Shown: positions 61,685 through 64,000 of the stretch, piece by piece | Layout of the letters: each line of letters opens with the position of its first letter | Position numbering within the stretch: the stretch's first letter is position 1 | Assembly (NCBI GenBank): GCA_028281445.1 | Contig: JANQJW010000018.1 | Location: forward strand, 64,001 to 128,000 | DNA from: Planctomycetota bacterium | Lineage (GTDB): Bacteria; Planctomycetota; PLA2; JAEUHO01 | DNA: 64,000 nucleotides | Reading direction: 5' to 3' | The notes under the pieces: generated by a model | What the model saw: only the letters and a program-made list of their open reading frames with translations | Database searches by the model: none | What the model was told of the DNA's origin: nothing | Translations under genes and position numbers: made by a program

Positions 61685-62821
61685 ATGACGCGTTGGCACC
61701 ACGCTGCGGTTCTCTTTTGTGTCGGCTTGATGCTGGTCCTGACGACCGGCGCCTGCGGATCCGGCAGCACGACGACGACGCCCACGGGCACGACGACGAC
61801 GCCCACGGACCCGTTGGCGCTGTTCTCGGGCACGTACTGCCTTGCCGGATTCAGCGGTCGCGCCGGCGCGCCCGACGAGGGCAGCACGAGCTGGGGGGAC
61901 ATCGTTTCCGACGGTGCGGGCATGGTCGTGGGAGGCATGACGTCGAACAACGAGAACGGCGTCATCTCGGGACCGAATCCGATCGTGCCGCCCAACCTGC
62001 CCTACGCCGTGAACCCCGGTGGGTATCTCGAGCTCACGCTGGCGTTCCTGCCGTTCCTGTGGGGGGGCATCTCGAGCACGGGGGCCGTGGCGGCTGTGAT
62101 GCAACTCTCCCAGAACCCGGGCATCTTCATCCTCGGCAAGAAGTCGGGCTCCTACACCAACGCGAGCCTCAACGGCGCGTACTTCCTGTGCGCGTTCATG
62201 TACGACCAGGGTGCGCTGGAAGATCGCACGCGCTGGGGCACGGCCACATTCGACGGAGCGGGCGGCGGCAACACAAACGTCAGCTCGAACAACCAAGGCG
62301 TCATCGGCGGTCCGGTCGGGGCGGCGCTCAACTACAACGTGGCAGCCGATGGCACCGTGACGGGGGACCTGCTCGGGTTCGCCCTGACCGGGGCGATCCT
62401 CGACGGCGGGGAGTTGATCGTGCTCGGCGGTGCGACGGCCGCCGGCGTCCCGATCCTGATGCTGCTCGTCCAATCGGGCGCAGGGCTCAGCAACGCCTCG
62501 CTCACCGGCACCTACCACGTCACGGCGATCGAGGCCGAGAACGCGCCCCCGCCGGACACGTGGCTCTCGTTCATCACCACGTTCGCGGCGGATGGGGCGG
62601 GGACGTTCACGGTCGGCGCCTTCACGTCGAACAGCGACGGATCGCTGACGACCTTCCCTCCGGTAGGCAGCACGCTGGACTACGCGGTGGCTGGCAACGG
62701 CCTCTTGAATGTGAACGTCGGGGAGATGTTCGGCGGCGTGTCGCCCAGCGGTCGCTACGCGATCTTTGCGGGAGGTGCAGGCGCCGGCGACGATCCGCAG
62801 TTCTTCTTCTTGTTCAAGTAG
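61685..62821 (+). CDS. Lipoprotein with three internal repeats
   Basis: The 378-residue protein has a lipoprotein signal (MTRWHHAAVLFCVGLMLVLT, lipobox TGAC) and a Thr/Pro-rich linker (TTTTPTGTTTTPTD). Three beta-rich repeats of about 110 residues follow. They begin GTYCLAGFSG, GAYFLCAFMY and GTYHVTAIEA, and each later has a DGAG and a YAV/YNV-x-GxG segment. Such repeats could form a surface beta-propeller or sandwich, with no enzyme motif seen. GGGAGGT lies before the ATG. It converges with the papain-fold gene. Confidence 0.82.
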   Translation: MTRWHHAAVLFCVGLMLVLTTGACGSGSTTTTPTGTTTTPTDPLALFSGTYCLAGFSGRAGAPDEGSTSWGDIVSDGAGMVVGGMTSNNENGVISGPNPIVPPNLPYAVNPGGYLELTLAFLPFLWGGISSTGAVAAVMQLSQNPGIFILGKKSGSYTNASLNGAYFLCAFMYDQGALEDRTRWGTATFDGAGGGNTNVSSNNQGVIGGPVGAALNYNVAADGTVTGDLLGFALTGAILDGGELIVLGGATAAGVPILMLLVQSGAGLSNASLTGTYHVTAIEAENAPPPDTWLSFITTFAADGAGTFTVGAFTSNSDGSLTTFPPVGSTLDYAVAGNGLLNVNVGEMFGGVSPSGRYAIFAGGAGAGDDPQFFFLFK

Positions 62822-62862
62822 CGACTCGGCAAGTAGTTGCTCGGCAGGTAGCTACTCGGCGA
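62818..62862. repeat. Three 15-base tandem repeats joining two convergent genes
   Basis: GTAGCGACTCGGCAA, GTAGTTGCTCGGCAG and GTAGCTACTCGGCGA lie end to end. The first holds the TAG stop of the repeat lipoprotein and the third holds the stop (CTA on the plus strand) of the papain-fold gene. Confidence 0.8.
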
Positions 62863-64000
62863 GCTCGGCGACGTAGAGGCCGCGCATGAACGTCTCGACC
62901 CACAGGTCGCTGACGTAGGCAAAGCCCTTGTCGCCCCAGCTCTGTCCCCATGAGTTCTTGAGGATGAAGTAGCCCTCGCCCACGGCAGCCGTCATGCCCG
63001 CGGGCAGATCGGCGTTCTCGACGAAACCGACGAGCAGCGCGCAGTGGCCTCCGCCCATGGTGCGGTTGTTGTCGTCGCCGAGCCAGTCGAAGGGATTCCA
63101 GGGCACGACGCCTGCGTCAGCGCCGGAACTCGCCACGTTGCGCATTCCGTTGGGCACCGTGAACGTGATGATCACGGGGTGCCCGAGGTGGACGGCGGCC
63201 TTGGCGAGCGCGACGTCCACCGCGTTGGCCCCCGTGCCGACGCCCAGGGGCACCGGGTTCTCCAGGCCGAAGCCCGTACCGCCGGGGACCTGCAGGCCCG
63301 GGTCCAGCGTGGCGCAGTAGTTGAGCCCGTCGATGGTCGTACACACGACGCCGCTCTGATGACTTGTATCGGCGCAGTACAGGCCGGGGTAGGCGGTGGT
63401 GGCGTCCGCCTTCCACCAGCATGACTGCGCGTAGCCGGGCGGCACGGCCGTCGCGACCCGGAACGGGGACGGGTTGTAGTTCCACGCGTTCTCGTAGGGG
63501 TAGCGGAATCCCGTGGTGTGCATCGACTGCAGCGTGCTGAGGACCATGCCACCGTCGCTGCATGCACTCGGATGCCAGTTGCGCGTCATCTGGTTGAACA
63601 GGAGCTGCTCGCAGAGGTTCACGGAGCGGCTCGCCTCGAGGCCGATCAGCGCCTCGGCGGCCGCGCTGATTCCGAACGCAACACCCGTTCCGCGTGCGCC
63701 CTGGTTGCGCACGTGGGACACCGCGCCCCGGAGCGGATACGCGGCGCTTGCGGCCAACGAGGCGGGGGCACTCGTGTTGTAGGGGACGACCGAACCGGAC
63801 ACGACGAGGCGGGTGGAGTCGCCTCCAAGCCCGGCGCCTTCTTCGTTCTGCCAGTCGGGCGCACGGACCGACGGGCCGGGCGCTTGCAGGAACATGCGCC
63901 AATCGAGCGCCAGGTTCTGGTTCAGCAGCGAGATGTCCGCGAACGTGCTTCCCGCAAGCGTAGCGGGGTCGGGCAGCGACTCGTCCGCGATGTAGGACGC
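62852..64000 (-). CDS. Papain-fold (C1A-type) protein lacking the catalytic cysteine, N-terminus outside the window
   Basis: The frame is open to the right edge, so the protein is at least 382 residues. It has the C1A layout: VRNQGARGTGVAFGISAAAE at the active-site helix, LCEQLLFNQ (the 'sEQ.L.dC' block), CSDGGMVLSTLQ, and GGGHCALLVGF with the catalytic His. NSWGQSWGDKGFAYV carries the Asn. At the nucleophile position papain has QGxCGSCWAF, but here the run reads QGARGTGVAF, so the catalytic Cys is Gly and its disulfide partner Cys is Arg. It is probably a binding protein rather than a peptidase. The N-terminal part visible (DESLPDPATLAG) does not show the signal sequence. Confidence 0.85.
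   Translation of the reverse strand, partial: ASYIADESLPDPATLAGSTFADISLLNQNLALDWRMFLQAPGPSVRAPDWQNEEGAGLGGDSTRLVVSGSVVPYNTSAPASLAASAAYPLRGAVSHVRNQGARGTGVAFGISAAAEALIGLEASRSVNLCEQLLFNQMTRNWHPSACSDGGMVLSTLQSMHTTGFRYPYENAWNYNPSPFRVATAVPPGYAQSCWWKADATTAYPGLYCADTSHQSGVVCTTIDGLNYCATLDPGLQVPGGTGFGLENPVPLGVGTGANAVDVALAKAAVHLGHPVIITFTVPNGMRNVASSGADAGVVPWNPFDWLGDDNNRTMGGGHCALLVGFVENADLPAGMTAAVGEGYFILKNSWGQSWGDKGFAYVSDLWVETFMRGLYVAELAE

Noticed and set aside
1..64000. CRISPR array, insertion sequence or replication origin
   Set aside because: No regularly spaced repeats with unique spacers, no transposase, and no dnaA box cluster were seen. The only tandem repeats are those listed.

Overview
The window is a GC-rich bacterial chromosome segment with no phage, plasmid or insertion-sequence genes. 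The cell is diderm: it encodes an LpxH-type lipid A enzyme, a phosphate-porin-like outer-membrane protein, a TolC-type channel with a full RND efflux system, and several lipoproteins. A fused SecDF, many secreted HEAT, TPR and VWA proteins, a CHAT-TPR protein, a C25 (gingipain-type) peptidase, a large receptor-like Ser/Thr kinase and a tRNA-Ala/tRNA-Ile pair lying outside an rRNA operon suggest Planctomycetota or a close relative. That placement is an inference from gene content; no rRNA is present.

Layout. 1-1.6 kb: end of a peptide-type binding protein, two tRNAs and a small secreted protein. 1.6-1.75 kb: two tandem RNA-like three-way junctions. 1.9-10.6 kb: nadB-hflX, a minus-strand yajC-(small membrane protein)-secDF operon, mnmA and an HU gene. 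10.7-15.5 kb: four translationally coupled envelope genes (VWA, HEAT lipoprotein, two TPR lipoproteins). 15.5-21 kb: C25 peptidase, small membrane protein, polyprenyl diphosphate synthase and a cysteine-rich porin. 21.3-28.6 kb: ECF sigma, its probable anti-sigma, then RND pump, adaptor and outer-membrane factor. 28.7-32.5 kb: a FolD with three changed active-site residues, a rhomboid protease, small proteins, and a tRNA-Val preceded by a tRNA fragment and two 140-base tandem repeats. 32.6-40 kb: two alkaline-phosphatase-superfamily enzymes, a DinB-fold protein and a CHAT-TPR protein. 40-47.3 kb: J-domain protein, copper ATPase, LpxH-like hydrolase, radical SAM protein, PBP4-type peptidase and an inositol-phosphatase-family enzyme. 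47.5-57 kb: XPB helicase with its helicase-associated partner, HEAT proteins, a BoxD/PaaZ-type aldehyde dehydrogenase and DNA polymerase IV. 57-64 kb: kinase with a cysteine-less thioredoxin-like domain, a membrane protein, a repeat lipoprotein and a papain-fold protein lacking the catalytic cysteine.

The most general signal is regulatory. At about eighteen genes a TAnnnT hexamer (TAGGAT, TAGGCT, TAGACT, TACGCT and similar) lies only 6-9 bases before an ATG, GTG or TTG start, and these genes lack a Shine-Dalgarno sequence. This suggests widespread leaderless transcription, and it helps to choose start codons. Other genes instead have clear GGAGG-type sites or ATGA/GTGA overlaps.

No defence island, CRISPR array or biosynthetic cluster was found. 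The best leads are the leaderless promoter pattern, the altered FolD, the tRNA-derived repeats, the covarying palindromic repeats, the tandem three-way junctions, the XPB pair, and pseudo-enzyme domains (papain without Cys, thioredoxin without Cys).
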